Below, piece after piece: positions 24,465-33,915 of a stretch of DNA of 64,000 nt. Both the position numbers and the translations under genes were made by a program. Position 1 is the first letter of the stretch; the number at the start of each line of letters is the position of its first letter. The stretch comes from PALSA-1006 sp964571195 (GTDB lineage Bacteria > Pseudomonadota > Gammaproteobacteria > Burkholderiales > Gallionellaceae): NCBI GenBank assembly GCA_964571195.1, contig CAZNAD010000005.1:81310-145309 (forward strand), written 5' to 3'. Below the pieces are notes generated by a model, which saw only the letters and a program-made list of their open reading frames with translations, was not told where the DNA came from and ran no database searches.

Positions 24465-27404
24465 ATGAACCCACATAAACAGATAGATATGTCCGCACCC
24501 ATACACGATCCGATCTCTTCTCCGTCACCCGATGCGAAGACTGAAACCAAAACCACCACCTGCTACATGTGCGCCTGCCGTTGCGGCATCAAGGTGCATC
24601 TGCGTGACGGTGAAGTGCGCTACATCGAGGGCAACCCCGACCATCCGTTGAACAAGGGCGTGATCTGTGCCAAGGGCGGCTCCGGCATCATGAAGCAATA
24701 TTCTCCGGCGCGCCTGACCAAGCCGTTGCGCCGCAAACCCGGCAGCGAACGCGGTGCGAACGAGTTCGAGGAGATCAGTTGGGACGAGACCTTCGCCATC
24801 CTGGAAAAACGCCTGTCGCATCTGCGCGCCACCGATCCGAAGAAGTTCGCGCTGTTCACCGGGCGCGACCAGATGCAGGCGCTCACCGGTCTGTTCGCGC
24901 GCCAGTTCGGCACACCCAACTATGCGGCACACGGCGGTTTCTGCTCGGTCAATATGGCGGCGGGCATGATCTACACCATCGGCGGCTCGTTCTGGGAATT
25001 CGGCGGCCCCGATCTGGAGCGCGCCAAAGTGTTCTACATGATAGGCACGGCGGAAGACCACCACTCCAACCCGCTGAAGAGCCAGATCGGTGAATTCAAG
25101 CGCAACGGCGGACGTTTCGTCGCCATCAACCCGGTACGCAGCGGCTATGCCGCCATCGCCGACGAGTGGATCCCGATCAAGCCCGGCACCGACGGCGCAT
25201 TGATTCTCGCCATCATCCGCGAAATCATCGCGCTCGGTCTGTACGATCGCGATTTCCTGGCGCGCTATACCAACTCCGGCCAACTGGTGAATCAGGACAA
25301 GAGCAGCAAAGAGTTCGGCATGTTTGTGCGCAACCCGGAAGGCGACAAGATCAACCCGCTACGTCCGCACAACTTCTACTGGTGGGATCGTCTGAGCAAC
25401 CAGCCGATGGACGATCACACCAAAGGTGCCGATCCCTGTCTGTACGGTACCTTCAAGATGCCGGACGGCACTACCGCCAAGCCTGCCTTCCAGTTGCTGA
25501 AAGAGCGCGTGGCCGACTGTACGCCAGAATGGGCGGAAGGCATCACCGGCATTCCTGCCGACACCATCAAGCGCATTGCGCATGAGATGGGCGTCACCGC
25601 GCGCGACCAGAAGATCGAACTGCCGATACCGTGGACAGACTGGTGGGGCGAAGAGCACGAAACGGTCACCGGAAACCCGGTCGCATTCCACGCCATGCGC
25701 GGCCTCGCGGCGCACTCCAACGGCTTCCAGACCATCCGCTCGCTGGCGATCCTGATGTCGCTGCTGGGCACTATCGACCGTCCCGGCGGCTTCCGCCACA
25801 AAGCGCCGTACCCGCGCGCGATCCCGCCCAACGCGCGCCCGTCCAAAGGCCCCGAGGCCGTGCAACCCAATACACCATTGGGTGGCGCGCCGCTGGGCTG
25901 GCCGGAAACGCCGGATGATTTGTTCGTGGATGGTAACGGCCAGCCAGTGCGTCTCGACAAAGGTTTCTCGTGGGAGCATCCGCTGTCGGCGCACGGCCTG
26001 ATGCACAACGCCATCACCAACGCATGGCGCGGCGACCCATACCCCATCGACACGCTGCTGCTGTTCATGGCCAACATGGCATGGAACTCCAGCATGAACA
26101 CTTCCGAAGTGCGCAACATGCTTACCGACAAAAACGCGGACGGCGGCTACAAGATTCCGTTCATCGTGGTGTGTGATGCGTTCCAGTCCGAGACCACCGC
26201 GTTCGCCGACCTGATCTTGCCGGACACGACTTATCTCGAACGCCACGACTGCATGTCCATGCTGGACCGTCCGATCTCGGAATACGATGGCCCGGTGGAC
26301 TCGGTGCGTGTGCCGGTGTTGCCGCCGAGCGGCGAGTGCAAGCCGTTCCAGGAGGTGTTGATCGAGCTGGCGAGCCGTCTCAAGTTCCCCGCGTTCACCA
26401 CCGCCGAAGGCGCACGCAAGTTCAAGAGTTATCCCGACTTTGTGGTCAATTATGAAACCGCGCCGGGTTCCGGTATCGGCTTCCTCACCGGCTGGCGCGG
26501 CAAGGATGGCGACAAGGCGATGCGCGGCGAACCCAACCCGAAACAGTGGGAGATGTATGAGAAGAACGGCTGCTTCTTCCAGTACCACCTGCCGCCGTCC
26601 AGCCAGTACATGCGCAACTGGAACAAGGGTTACATGGAGTGGGCGCAACAGTCCGGCATGCGCCGCGACAACGACCCCATCCTTATCCATATCTATTCCG
26701 AACTGTTGCAAGGTTTCCGCCTTGCTGCCGAAGGCAAGCGCCCCGGCAAACAGCCGCCGGACGAATTGCGCCAACGTGTAGCCACCTATTTCGATCCGCT
26801 GCCGTTCTGGTATGCACCGCTGGAAGATGAACAGAGCGACTTGAAAAAATATCCGCTCAACGCACTGACCCAGCGCCCGATGGCGATGTACCACTCGTGG
26901 GATTCGCAGAATGCCTGGCTGCGACAGATCCACACCTACAACTATCTGCATGTGAATTCGCGCACTGCCGCCGCTGCCGGCATCGCCGATGGCGGCTGGA
27001 TGTGGGTGGAGTCGCAATGGGGCAAGGTACGTTGCCTGTGCCGTTACTCCGAGGCGGTGGAGCCGGGCACGGTGTGGACATGGAATGCCATCGGCAAGGC
27101 ATCCGGTGCATGGAACCTCACCGGCGACGCCAACGAAGCGAAGCAGGGCTTCCTGCTCAATCACCTGATCTCGGAAGAGTTGCGTGCCAATGCCAACGGT
27201 AAGCGCTACTCCAACTCCGATCCGATCACCGGACAAGCCGCGTGGTACGACGTGCGTGTCCGCATCTATCCGGCAGAGGCGGGCGAGGCGGAGGAAAGTT
27301 TCCCGCAGTTCGAGACGATGCAGCCGGTGGCGGGTATGACAGAAAGAAAGATGGGTTGGCAGGCGTGGTTTGCCGGTAAGAACAAGAAAGGCGGTGCGCT
27401 GTGA
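24465..27404 (+). CDS. soeA: SoeA-like sulfite dehydrogenase, molybdopterin subunit
   Basis: A large (979-residue) molybdopterin oxidoreductase of the DMSO reductase/CISM family. The N-terminal 4Fe-4S motif is CYMCACRCGIKVHL with the fourth Cys in GVICAKGG. There is no twin-arginine leader, so it should be cytoplasmic like SoeA, the sulfite:quinone oxidoreductase that makes sulfate. ATG at 24465 or 24489 are both possible starts. soeB begins in its stop codon. The neighbours (sqr, tauE-like exporter, tusA, dsr) favour SoeA over thiosulfate or polysulfide reductase, but sequence alone does not exclude those. Confidence 0.85.
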   Translation: MNPHKQIDMSAPIHDPISSPSPDAKTETKTTTCYMCACRCGIKVHLRDGEVRYIEGNPDHPLNKGVICAKGGSGIMKQYSPARLTKPLRRKPGSERGANEFEEISWDETFAILEKRLSHLRATDPKKFALFTGRDQMQALTGLFARQFGTPNYAAHGGFCSVNMAAGMIYTIGGSFWEFGGPDLERAKVFYMIGTAEDHHSNPLKSQIGEFKRNGGRFVAINPVRSGYAAIADEWIPIKPGTDGALILAIIREIIALGLYDRDFLARYTNSGQLVNQDKSSKEFGMFVRNPEGDKINPLRPHNFYWWDRLSNQPMDDHTKGADPCLYGTFKMPDGTTAKPAFQLLKERVADCTPEWAEGITGIPADTIKRIAHEMGVTARDQKIELPIPWTDWWGEEHETVTGNPVAFHAMRGLAAHSNGFQTIRSLAILMSLLGTIDRPGGFRHKAPYPRAIPPNARPSKGPEAVQPNTPLGGAPLGWPETPDDLFVDGNGQPVRLDKGFSWEHPLSAHGLMHNAITNAWRGDPYPIDTLLLFMANMAWNSSMNTSEVRNMLTDKNADGGYKIPFIVVCDAFQSETTAFADLILPDTTYLERHDCMSMLDRPISEYDGPVDSVRVPVLPPSGECKPFQEVLIELASRLKFPAFTTAEGARKFKSYPDFVVNYETAPGSGIGFLTGWRGKDGDKAMRGEPNPKQWEMYEKNGCFFQYHLPPSSQYMRNWNKGYMEWAQQSGMRRDNDPILIHIYSELLQGFRLAAEGKRPGKQPPDELRQRVATYFDPLPFWYAPLEDEQSDLKKYPLNALTQRPMAMYHSWDSQNAWLRQIHTYNYLHVNSRTAAAAGIADGGWMWVESQWGKVRCLCRYSEAVEPGTVWTWNAIGKASGAWNLTGDANEAKQGFLLNHLISEELRANANGKRYSNSDPITGQAAWYDVRVRIYPAEAGEAEESFPQFETMQPVAGMTERKMGWQAWFAGKNKKGGAL

Positions 27405-28123
27405 CGCAACTCGCGCTGGTAATCGATTTGAATGTATGTGTGGGTTGCCACGCTTGTGTGACCAACTGCAAACAGTGGAACACCTCGGGTGCCGCCGGTT
27501 CGCTGGTGGACTGCAATCCCTATGAGCAAGATCCGAACGGAACCTTCTTCAACCGCGTGCAGACCTTCGAGGTGGGCGAGTTCCCGCAAACCGAGACGGT
27601 GCATTTCCCCAAGTCTTGCCTGCATTGCGAAGATCCGGCCTGTGTGCCGGTATGCCCGACCGGGGCATCTTACAAGCGCAAGGAAGACGGTATCGTGCTG
27701 GTCGATTACGACAAATGTATCGGTTGCAAATACTGCTCCTGGGCCTGTCCGTACGGTGTGCGCGAATTCGACGAACAACGCAAAGTGATGACCAAATGTA
27801 CCTTGTGCGTGGATCGTATCTACGACCAAAGCTTGCCGGAAGAGCGGCGCAAACCTTCCTGCGTGCTGGCCTGCCCGCCAGGTGCGCGTTTGTTCGGTGA
27901 TGTGCACGACCCGGATTCGGAAGTGTCGGTCGCCATCCGCGAGCGCGGCGGTTACACGCTGATGCCGGAAGCCAACACCAAACCGGCCAACCATTATTTG
28001 CCGCGCCGCAAGACCACGGTGACGGTGCGCAGCGATGAACTCTATCGCTCCGACAATCCGCACAAGATCGACGGCGCACCGTTCGACAAGAATCTGCCGC
28101 CGACTACCGAGGAGCTAAACTGA
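27401..28123 (+). CDS. soeB: SoeB-like iron-sulfur subunit
   Basis: A 240-residue electron-transfer subunit with four 4Fe-4S sites: CVGCHACVTNCKQWN, CLHCEDPACVPVCPTGA, CIGCKYCSWACPYG and a fourth shared by CTLCVDRI and CVLACPPGA. This is the normal layout of the FeS subunit that passes electrons from the Mo subunit to the membrane anchor. The GTG start overlaps the soeA stop, and its own stop overlaps the soeC start, so the three are translationally coupled. Confidence 0.88.
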   Translation: MTQLALVIDLNVCVGCHACVTNCKQWNTSGAAGSLVDCNPYEQDPNGTFFNRVQTFEVGEFPQTETVHFPKSCLHCEDPACVPVCPTGASYKRKEDGIVLVDYDKCIGCKYCSWACPYGVREFDEQRKVMTKCTLCVDRIYDQSLPEERRKPSCVLACPPGARLFGDVHDPDSEVSVAIRERGGYTLMPEANTKPANHYLPRRKTTVTVRSDELYRSDNPHKIDGAPFDKNLPPTTEELN

Positions 28124-29025
28124 TGCGTCCCGCTTTTTCCGTATTGTTTTTGACCACGCTGATCGGTGCCGGGCAAGGGTTGTTCATCACCCTGTTCTTT
28201 GTCGAACTGCTGGCAGGCTCGGGTCTGAGTGCGAGTTTTTTCGTCGGCGGTAGTTTTCTGGCGCTGGTGTTGCTGGGGCTGGGCGGTATCTCTTCGGTGT
28301 TCCACTTGGGACATCCCGAACGTGCCTGGCGCGCGATGACTATGTGGCGCACTTCCTGGCTGGCACGGGAAGGTATTGCCTTGCCTGCTTTTATCGCGGT
28401 CGTATTTGTCTACGGCGTGGCGCACTGGCTAAACCTCGGCCACACGCTGGCTATCGGAGTCATCGGCGTCGTGCTCGCCATCGTGTTGTTTGTGTGCACC
28501 GGCATGATCTACGGCGCGATCAAGGTACTCAAGGAGTGGGCGCATCCGCTGACCATCGTGAACTTCATCGTGCTGGGCTGCGCATCGGGGACGATGCTGG
28601 CCGCCGCTTACGCCAGCTTCAACGCACCGGAACTGACCCTCACACTGGCGCAAGCTGCTTTTGCGCTCACCGTGCTGGGCGTGGTGACACGGGTGTCCTC
28701 GTTGTGGCGCAACGCGACCCTGCGACCGACTAGCACATTGCAAACCGCCATCGGTATCCGCCACCCGCGCATCGTACAAAAATCACAAGGCTCGATGGGC
28801 GGCTCGTACAATACGCGGGAATTCTTTCACGGCAAGAGCCCGGAGTTTGTGCGCGGTGTGCTGGTGACATTGGTGTTGGGCGTTTTCGTCTTGCCGCTGG
28901 CGCTGGTGCTGACGCTGCCTGTGCTGGCTTTTGTCGCACAATATTTCGGCTTGCTGGCCGAGCGTTGGTACTTCTTTGCCGAGGCGCAGCATCCGCAGAA
29001 TCTTTATTATCAAGGCAAGTCCTGA
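28123..29025 (+). CDS. soeC: SoeC-like membrane anchor (DmsC type)
   Basis: A 300-residue inner-membrane protein with about eight hydrophobic helices, starting FLTTLIGAGQGLFITLFFVE. The segment VFHLGHPERAWRAM is typical of DmsC-type anchors that bind quinone for CISM enzymes. Its start overlaps the soeB stop and its stop overlaps the next start by one base (TGATG). It completes a cytoplasm-facing, quinone-reducing sulfite dehydrogenase. Confidence 0.87.
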   Translation: MRPAFSVLFLTTLIGAGQGLFITLFFVELLAGSGLSASFFVGGSFLALVLLGLGGISSVFHLGHPERAWRAMTMWRTSWLAREGIALPAFIAVVFVYGVAHWLNLGHTLAIGVIGVVLAIVLFVCTGMIYGAIKVLKEWAHPLTIVNFIVLGCASGTMLAAAYASFNAPELTLTLAQAAFALTVLGVVTRVSSLWRNATLRPTSTLQTAIGIRHPRIVQKSQGSMGGSYNTREFFHGKSPEFVRGVLVTLVLGVFVLPLALVLTLPVLAFVAQYFGLLAERWYFFAEAQHPQNLYYQGKS

Positions 29026-30005
29026 TGTTGAACAACATTGCCTCCCGCTTTACCGACGTGGGCAGCTTGCTCAAAGCCAACGCATTGTTGCTGCTGCTTT
29101 CCCTGTCTCTGTTCACCGCCGGAGCTTATGCGGCGGAGAGTTTGCCTGCGGCCAGCACCATGCCGTGGTGGGGCTGGGCCTTGGCATTGTTCATCACCTG
29201 TTTTTTCCTCGGCATCGTTGCGGTACCTTCCGGTGTGGGCGGTGGCGTATTGTTTGTGCCCATCGTGGGCGGTTTCTTTCCGTTCCATCTGGACTTCGTG
29301 CGCGGTGCAGGTCTGCTGGTTGCGTTGGCTAGTGCCCTTGCAGCAGGCCCATCGTTGTTGCGCGGTGGTCTCGCCAACTTACGGCTGGCTTTGCCTTTGG
29401 CGGTGTTGGCCTCGGCCAGTTCGATTGCGGGTGCGATGATCGGCCTCGCTATTCCCGCACACATCGTACAGATCGCATTGGGTATCACCATCCTAGGTAT
29501 CGTCATTCTGATGGCGCTGGCGAAAAAATCCGAATTCCCGGAAGTCACCGCCCCGGATAAACTTTCCAATGCGCTGTTCATGAACGGCATTTTCCACGAT
29601 GCGGCGCGCAACCAGAAGATCAACTGGCAGGTGCATCGTACCCCGCTGGGGCTGACGCTGTTCGTCGGTATCGGTTTTCTCGCCGGACTGTTCGGTATGG
29701 GTGCGGGCTGGGCGAATGTGCCGGTGCTGAATTTGTTGATGGGGGCACCGCTCAAGGTCTCTGCCGGAACATCGAGCTTCATTCTGACGCTGGTCGATTC
29801 TTCCGCAGCATGGATCTATCTCAATAAAGGCGCGGTGCTGGCGATTATCGCCGTGCCGTCGGTGATTGGCATGATGCTGGGTGCTTTTATCGGCGCACGT
29901 TTGCTGCATGTGCTCAAGGCTTCGGTGGTGCGCAAGATGGTGATCACCTTGCTGCTGTTCGCGGGCTTGCGCGCGTTGCTGAAAGGATTGGGGATATGGC
30001 TATGA
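29025..30005 (+). CDS. TauE/SafE (TSUP) family sulfite/anion exporter
   Basis: A 326-residue inner-membrane protein with about eight helices. The repeated glycine-rich GxxGxGGG-like segments (VPSGVGGGVLFVP and GLFGMGAGWANVPVLNLL) mark the TSUP family, whose members export sulfite, sulfoacetate or import related anions. The ATG at 29025 is chosen because it overlaps the soeC stop. In this place it could relieve sulfite overload when SoeABC is saturated, or move sulfite or sulfate across the membrane. Confidence 0.86.
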   Translation: MLNNIASRFTDVGSLLKANALLLLLSLSLFTAGAYAAESLPAASTMPWWGWALALFITCFFLGIVAVPSGVGGGVLFVPIVGGFFPFHLDFVRGAGLLVALASALAAGPSLLRGGLANLRLALPLAVLASASSIAGAMIGLAIPAHIVQIALGITILGIVILMALAKKSEFPEVTAPDKLSNALFMNGIFHDAARNQKINWQVHRTPLGLTLFVGIGFLAGLFGMGAGWANVPVLNLLMGAPLKVSAGTSSFILTLVDSSAAWIYLNKGAVLAIIAVPSVIGMMLGAFIGARLLHVLKASVVRKMVITLLLFAGLRALLKGLGIWL

Positions 30006-30415
30006 GCGGGGAAGATTTTATTTCAGATGAGCAGCGGCGTTATGCCACTTGGCTGAGCTGGGGAGCCCGTTCGGGCCTGGCCATACTGGTGGTGACTTTT
30101 CTGGCCTATGTGTTGGGCTGGTTGCCGGCGCGTATCCCGCTGGAACAAATGCCCGAGGTATGGAATCTGTCCGCGCATGACTACCTGCAACAGACCGGCG
30201 CGCCGACAGGATGGCAGTGGCTGAGTCTGGTCGGGCAGGGTGACTTCGCGGGACTGATTGGTATCGCCTGGCTGTCGGGATGCTCGGTACTGTGTCTGCT
30301 GGTGGTGATACCGATCTACGCGCGGCGCAAGGATTGGGTGTTCGTGGTCATCTGTGTCATCGCGTTACTGGTGCAACTGCTGGCAGCCTCCGGTATGCTG
30401 ACCGTCGGACATTAA
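29996..30415 (+). CDS. Small unidentified membrane protein
   Basis: A 139-residue protein with three or four predicted helices (SGLAILVVTFLAYVLGWLPA, FAGLIGIAWLSGCSVLCLLV, VVICVIALLVQLLAASGML). A cytoplasmic N-terminus and a loop with NLSAHDYLQQTGAPTGWQW complete it. No cysteine or metal motif is visible beyond two scattered Cys. It overlaps the TauE-like gene by ten bases and precedes the Usp gene, so it is part of the soe operon. I do not recognise the family; an accessory role to the exporter is the simplest guess. Confidence 0.75.
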   Translation: MAMSGEDFISDEQRRYATWLSWGARSGLAILVVTFLAYVLGWLPARIPLEQMPEVWNLSAHDYLQQTGAPTGWQWLSLVGQGDFAGLIGIAWLSGCSVLCLLVVIPIYARRKDWVFVVICVIALLVQLLAASGMLTVGH

Positions 30416-30425
30416 GGAGCGCATC

Positions 30426-31250
30426 ATGGATTATCCCTTCAACCGTATCCTGCTTGCCACCGAGCACACCGAATTCGATGCCGGGGCTGAACGCCTTGCC
30501 TTTGCCATGGCGAAGCGGTGCGGCGTGCCGTTGCGGGTGGTCGTTCCTTTGTTGAGCAACCCGGAATATGAAGCCGAGATGCCGGAGCTAGCCTTGCGCG
30601 CGGATCAGGAGGCGGGCAAGAAGATCGCCGCCCTGCATCAACAGGCCGCAGTCCTGGGTATCCAACTTGATGTGCATGTGCGACGCGGTACCGAGATACA
30701 CAGCGAGATCGTGGCCGAGGCTGCGGAATCCAATACGGATCTGATCGTTATCCGTCGCCGGGGAAAACCCAGCTTTCTGGCGCGTATGCTGGTGGGTGAG
30801 ATGGTCAGCAAGGTGATTCGAGATACCTCGTGCAGTGTCTTGCTGGTGCCGCGTGCGGCGGAGTTCTGGCATCGGAATATCCTCGCCGCCGTGGGAGATA
30901 CTCCGGCAGCGCCCAGTATCGCCAAGATCGCCGGAACCATCGCCGGCATCTGCGAACTGCCGTTGACCATCCTCAGTGTAGCGACGGAATCCGGCGCGGA
31001 GTCGCTGTCCAGAATACAGAGTCTCAATACGCTGAACGTGTCACTGGCTTCCGGTTCGTCGAACCAAGTGTGCGGCGAGGTGCGGGTGGGCAAACCCGTC
31101 GAACAGACTATCGCCGCTGTCAAAGAGAGCGGGGCAGACCTGGTGGTGATCGGGCGTCAGCGTTATCAGGTCATGCCGTTCGGTACTCAAGGCATCATGC
31201 AGAACATCGCCGGCAACATGGATGTCCCTACGCTGGTGGTGCCCGCATAA
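30426..31250 (+). CDS. Tandem universal stress protein
   Basis: A 274-residue protein made of two Usp domains. The first starts FNRILLATEHTEFDAGAERL. The second begins near HRNILAAVGDTPAAPS and ends VVIGRQRYQVMPFGTQGIM and PTLVVPA, close to the ATP-binding end motif of the family. It lies ten bases after the previous stop and ends the operon led by soeA. The stress it responds to is unknown. Confidence 0.85.
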   Translation: MDYPFNRILLATEHTEFDAGAERLAFAMAKRCGVPLRVVVPLLSNPEYEAEMPELALRADQEAGKKIAALHQQAAVLGIQLDVHVRRGTEIHSEIVAEAAESNTDLIVIRRRGKPSFLARMLVGEMVSKVIRDTSCSVLLVPRAAEFWHRNILAAVGDTPAAPSIAKIAGTIAGICELPLTILSVATESGAESLSRIQSLNTLNVSLASGSSNQVCGEVRVGKPVEQTIAAVKESGADLVVIGRQRYQVMPFGTQGIMQNIAGNMDVPTLVVPA

Positions 31251-31624
31251 GCTGTAACCCGATGGGGTTATAAATCTACGCCCTGTGTAGATGGGGGCGG
31301 ATGCCACGGTAGCAGACGCTGCCGTTTTATATCCATGCCTCACTAGGGAGAGTCTGAACGTACAGGAATGGCTCTTTCGCAAGTTCTTCCGCCATCCGGC
31401 TCACTCGCCAAGAGCGCTTTTATCGGCTCTCCTGTTGTCGTATTTATTTCCGGGGCTACAGGCCTTTATAAGCAAGCGCTTAAAGATAACCCCAATGGGC
31501 TACGCGCCATACCCGTCAAGGGTATGGACGCAATCTGCCTGCACGTTCTTAATGGCGCATCTGGAAATGTTGTTAGCCAGTCCTGATACCTGAACGCAAT
31601 TTATTAACCCGTAGGAGATGAAAG
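31251..31624 (+). promoter_or_regulatory. 374-base gap upstream of tusA with several CCC-N(4-5)-GGG palindromes
   Basis: No gene is visible in this stretch. It holds AACCCGATGGGGTTATA on the plus strand (31256-31272), followed by the perfect inverted repeat ATCTAC-N7-GTAGAT. It also holds CCCATTGGGGTTAT on the minus strand (31487-31500), and a palindrome with arms CCATACCC and GGGTATGG around a five-base centre (31507-31527). The first two fit the motif shared with the sqr, soeA and dsrA promoters. Short open frames here look random. Confidence 0.6.
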
Positions 31625-31852
31625 ATGAATTTTGATAAAGAGTTTGATGCCAGCGGAATGTCCTGCCCTCTGCCTATCGTAAAGACCAAAAAAGCGCTGG
31701 TCGATATGGCCAGCGGTCAAGTGCTCAAAGTGATCGCCACTGACTGCGGCGCGGTGAAAGACATGCAGGCGTTTGCCGATCAGACCGGCAACACTCTGCT
31801 GGCCTCGGAAGAGGCTGGCGGCAAATACATCTTCTTCATGAAGAAAAAATAA
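31625..31852 (+). CDS. tusA: TusA sulfur carrier protein
   Basis: A 75-residue SirA/TusA-fold protein. The active cysteine is Cys14 in GMSCPLPIVKTKKAL, the family signature, and it carries a persulfide. In sulfur oxidisers TusA hands sulfane sulfur to DsrEFH and on to DsrC. dsrE2 follows 30 bases downstream, the conserved pairing; the rhodanese gene that often precedes them is absent here. The start is well supported by GGAGATGAAAG. Confidence 0.95.
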   Translation: MNFDKEFDASGMSCPLPIVKTKKALVDMASGQVLKVIATDCGAVKDMQAFADQTGNTLLASEEAGGKYIFFMKKK

Positions 31853-31882
31853 ATTTCCAGCAATCACTCCAAAGGGAAAAGC

Positions 31883-32353
31883 ATGACTACCAAAAAAATG
31901 GCGATCATCGCCACCAAAGGCACGCTGGATATGGCTTATCCGCCTTTCATCCTGGCCTCTACCGCTGCGGCATTGGGCTATGACGTGCAGATATTCTTCA
32001 CTTTCTACGGTCTGCAACTGCTGCGCAAGGACCTTTCCGACGTGAAGATCAGCCCGCTGGCGAACCCGGCGATGCCGATGCCGGTGCCAATGCCGGTAAT
32101 GGTGCAGATGCTGCCGGGCATGGAAAGCATGGCAACCATGATGATGAAACAGAAGCTGGCCAAACATGGCGTGGCTTCGCTGGAAGAGTTGCGCGACCTT
32201 TGTCTTGAAGCTGATGTGAAGTTCATCGCCTGCCAGATGACGGTCGATCTGTTCGAGTTCGACAAGAGCGAATTCATCGACAACGTCGAATACGGCGGCG
32301 CTTCGATGTTCTTCGGTTTTGCCGGAGAGACCGATATCTGCCTGTTCGTTTAA
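31883..32353 (+). CDS. dsrE2: DsrE2-family sulfurtransferase
   Basis: A 156-residue DsrE/DsrF-like protein (DsrE2 type). It begins KKMAIIATKGTLDMAYPPF and has a Met/Pro-rich central stretch (NPAMPMPVPMPVMVQMLPG) typical of DsrE2. Conserved Cys occur in LRDLCLEADVKFIACQMT, the second being the likely persulfide carrier. It is linked to tusA in many sulfur oxidisers and is thought to work in the cytoplasmic sulfur relay. Confidence 0.9.
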   Translation: MTTKKMAIIATKGTLDMAYPPFILASTAAALGYDVQIFFTFYGLQLLRKDLSDVKISPLANPAMPMPVPMPVMVQMLPGMESMATMMMKQKLAKHGVASLEELRDLCLEADVKFIACQMTVDLFEFDKSEFIDNVEYGGASMFFGFAGETDICLFV

Positions 32354-32425
32354 AGATAGGGAGAATCTGACGACGTAGTAGTTCATTTAACCGCAGTACA
32401 AAAATAATTATTCAGGGAGAAACAC

Positions 32426-33643
32426 ATGAGGGTAAAGAAACTTGTTGTAGCGATGTTCGCAGCCGGTATGGTGGCCTCACCATTGGCAAATGCCACCAAC
32501 GGCGATGAGATGATGGCTGTCGGATCACAAAGCACCGCATTGGGAGGGACCGGAGTGGCCCACTTCATGGGTGCTGAAAGTGTATGGGCGAATCCGGCGA
32601 TGCTGGGCAAGTCAAAGGGAGCCGAAGTGACGGGTGGCATTGTCCTGTTTACCCCAAAAGTGGCTAACAACGGAGTGCCCAGTATGGGGGGTGTTTCGGC
32701 TGATAGTAGTGCGAGTACCAGCTATATCCCGGATGTCTCTTATTCCAGCCGGATCAATGACGGTTTGAGCTATGGTATCGCCGTGGCAGGTATCGCGGGG
32801 ATGGGGGTTAATTATACCGGGGCTCCGAGTGGCACCCATATCAAGGCCAAGTCTGCACTGAGCATTTTGCGTGTGATACCGACCATTGCGTACAACACGA
32901 AGAATTATGGCGTGGGCTTGTCGCCGGTTTTCCAATCGGGTTCGTTGATGCTTTCTTACAACGCTTCCGGGATGTCGATGGGGGTGGTTAATGCGGCTGA
33001 GAGCGCTGATACGAACTCCAACTTCGGCTATTCGCTGGGTGGGTATTTTGATGTGACATCAAGCCTGACGGTAGCGGCTTCTTACCAGTCAGAGATCGCT
33101 GCCAAATACGGCACGCAACTGTCCGCCGCAGGCACGGGGTTCGGCCTGACCGGTGCCTCTGCATTCGGTGATGACTTGAATCAACCTGCGGAAGTGAAGG
33201 CTGGCATCGCTTACGCCATGTCCGATAGCGTCACGCTGACTGCGGATTACAAACAGATCCAGTGGGGCAGCGCAAAAGGCTATAAAGACTTCAACTGGAA
33301 GGATCAGACTATCGTCGCAATAGGTGCCAAATATGCGGCCAACGGATACTGGCTCGGATTGGGTTACAACAGTGGCAATGATCCGATCGAAAACCTCGCG
33401 TCGGGTGTGTATCGTCGGGAGTGCATCAACTTTTTCAACAACATGTTCTTTCCTGCGGTCGTGACGAATTCCTACACCTTCGGCGGCGGTTATGAGATAT
33501 CGAAAGCTTTTGCAATCGAAGCCTCTGCTGTAATCACGCCGGAAGTGACCAAGACGACTCCGGTGACCGGCTTCTTCGGTGGCAGCAATACCACCAAACA
33601 CTCGCAACAGTCCTACTCGGCATCGCTGCGATACAAGTTCTGA
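32426..33643 (+). CDS. FadL/OmpP1-family outer-membrane protein
   Basis: A 405-residue outer-membrane beta-barrel with a signal peptide ending near ANA and the mature N-terminus TNGDEMMAVGSQSTALGGTG, the hatch-domain pattern of FadL-type porins. The C-terminus ends in an aromatic residue (SASLRYKF), as needed for barrel assembly. It follows dsrE2 after 72 bases and ends before a terminator. FadL relatives move hydrophobic compounds; uptake of a sulfur species is conceivable here but unproven. Confidence 0.86.
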   Translation: MRVKKLVVAMFAAGMVASPLANATNGDEMMAVGSQSTALGGTGVAHFMGAESVWANPAMLGKSKGAEVTGGIVLFTPKVANNGVPSMGGVSADSSASTSYIPDVSYSSRINDGLSYGIAVAGIAGMGVNYTGAPSGTHIKAKSALSILRVIPTIAYNTKNYGVGLSPVFQSGSLMLSYNASGMSMGVVNAAESADTNSNFGYSLGGYFDVTSSLTVAASYQSEIAAKYGTQLSAAGTGFGLTGASAFGDDLNQPAEVKAGIAYAMSDSVTLTADYKQIQWGSAKGYKDFNWKDQTIVAIGAKYAANGYWLGLGYNSGNDPIENLASGVYRRECINFFNNMFFPAVVTNSYTFGGGYEISKAFAIEASAVITPEVTKTTPVTGFFGGSNTTKHSQQSYSASLRYKF

Positions 33644-33673
33644 CCATGTATGACTTGCTGGTGAGCAGCCATC

Positions 33674-33701
33674 AAAGCCCGCGAGATTCGCGGGCTTTTT
33701 T
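33674..33701 (+). terminator. Rho-independent terminator after the FadL-like gene
   Basis: An 11-base stem, AAAGCCCGCGA (33674-33684) with TCGCGGGCTTT (33688-33698), a three-base loop and a following T run. It closes the tusA-dsrE2-fadL unit. The remaining bases to 33915 show no gene. Confidence 0.92.
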
Positions 33702-33915
33702 GTGGGTGTATGAAATCACGTAACCAGTCTCCGCTGCGTCGATGACGATCGTCCCATGCCGTGCGGCATCGTGCTGGAGGAGGTGCAAAATAAACGTTGG
33801 ATCGTTTCAATGGTGATGGGCATAGATCCCGCAGGCTGGTCTGCCGGGCGATGGGTAGGGCAGGGACAGCAGGTGCGCAGCGCGGGTGCGCGGGCCTTGC
33901 GGGCTTTCAGCGGGC

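Noticed and set aside
25359..27236. 625-codon open frame on the minus strand across soeA
   Set aside because: It mirrors the codon pattern of soeA on the opposite strand, has His/Arg/Gly-rich low-quality sequence and no family features.
31368..31586. 72-codon frame upstream of tusA as a small gene
   Set aside because: No ribosome binding site, no family likeness, and it overlaps the palindromes of the tusA leader.
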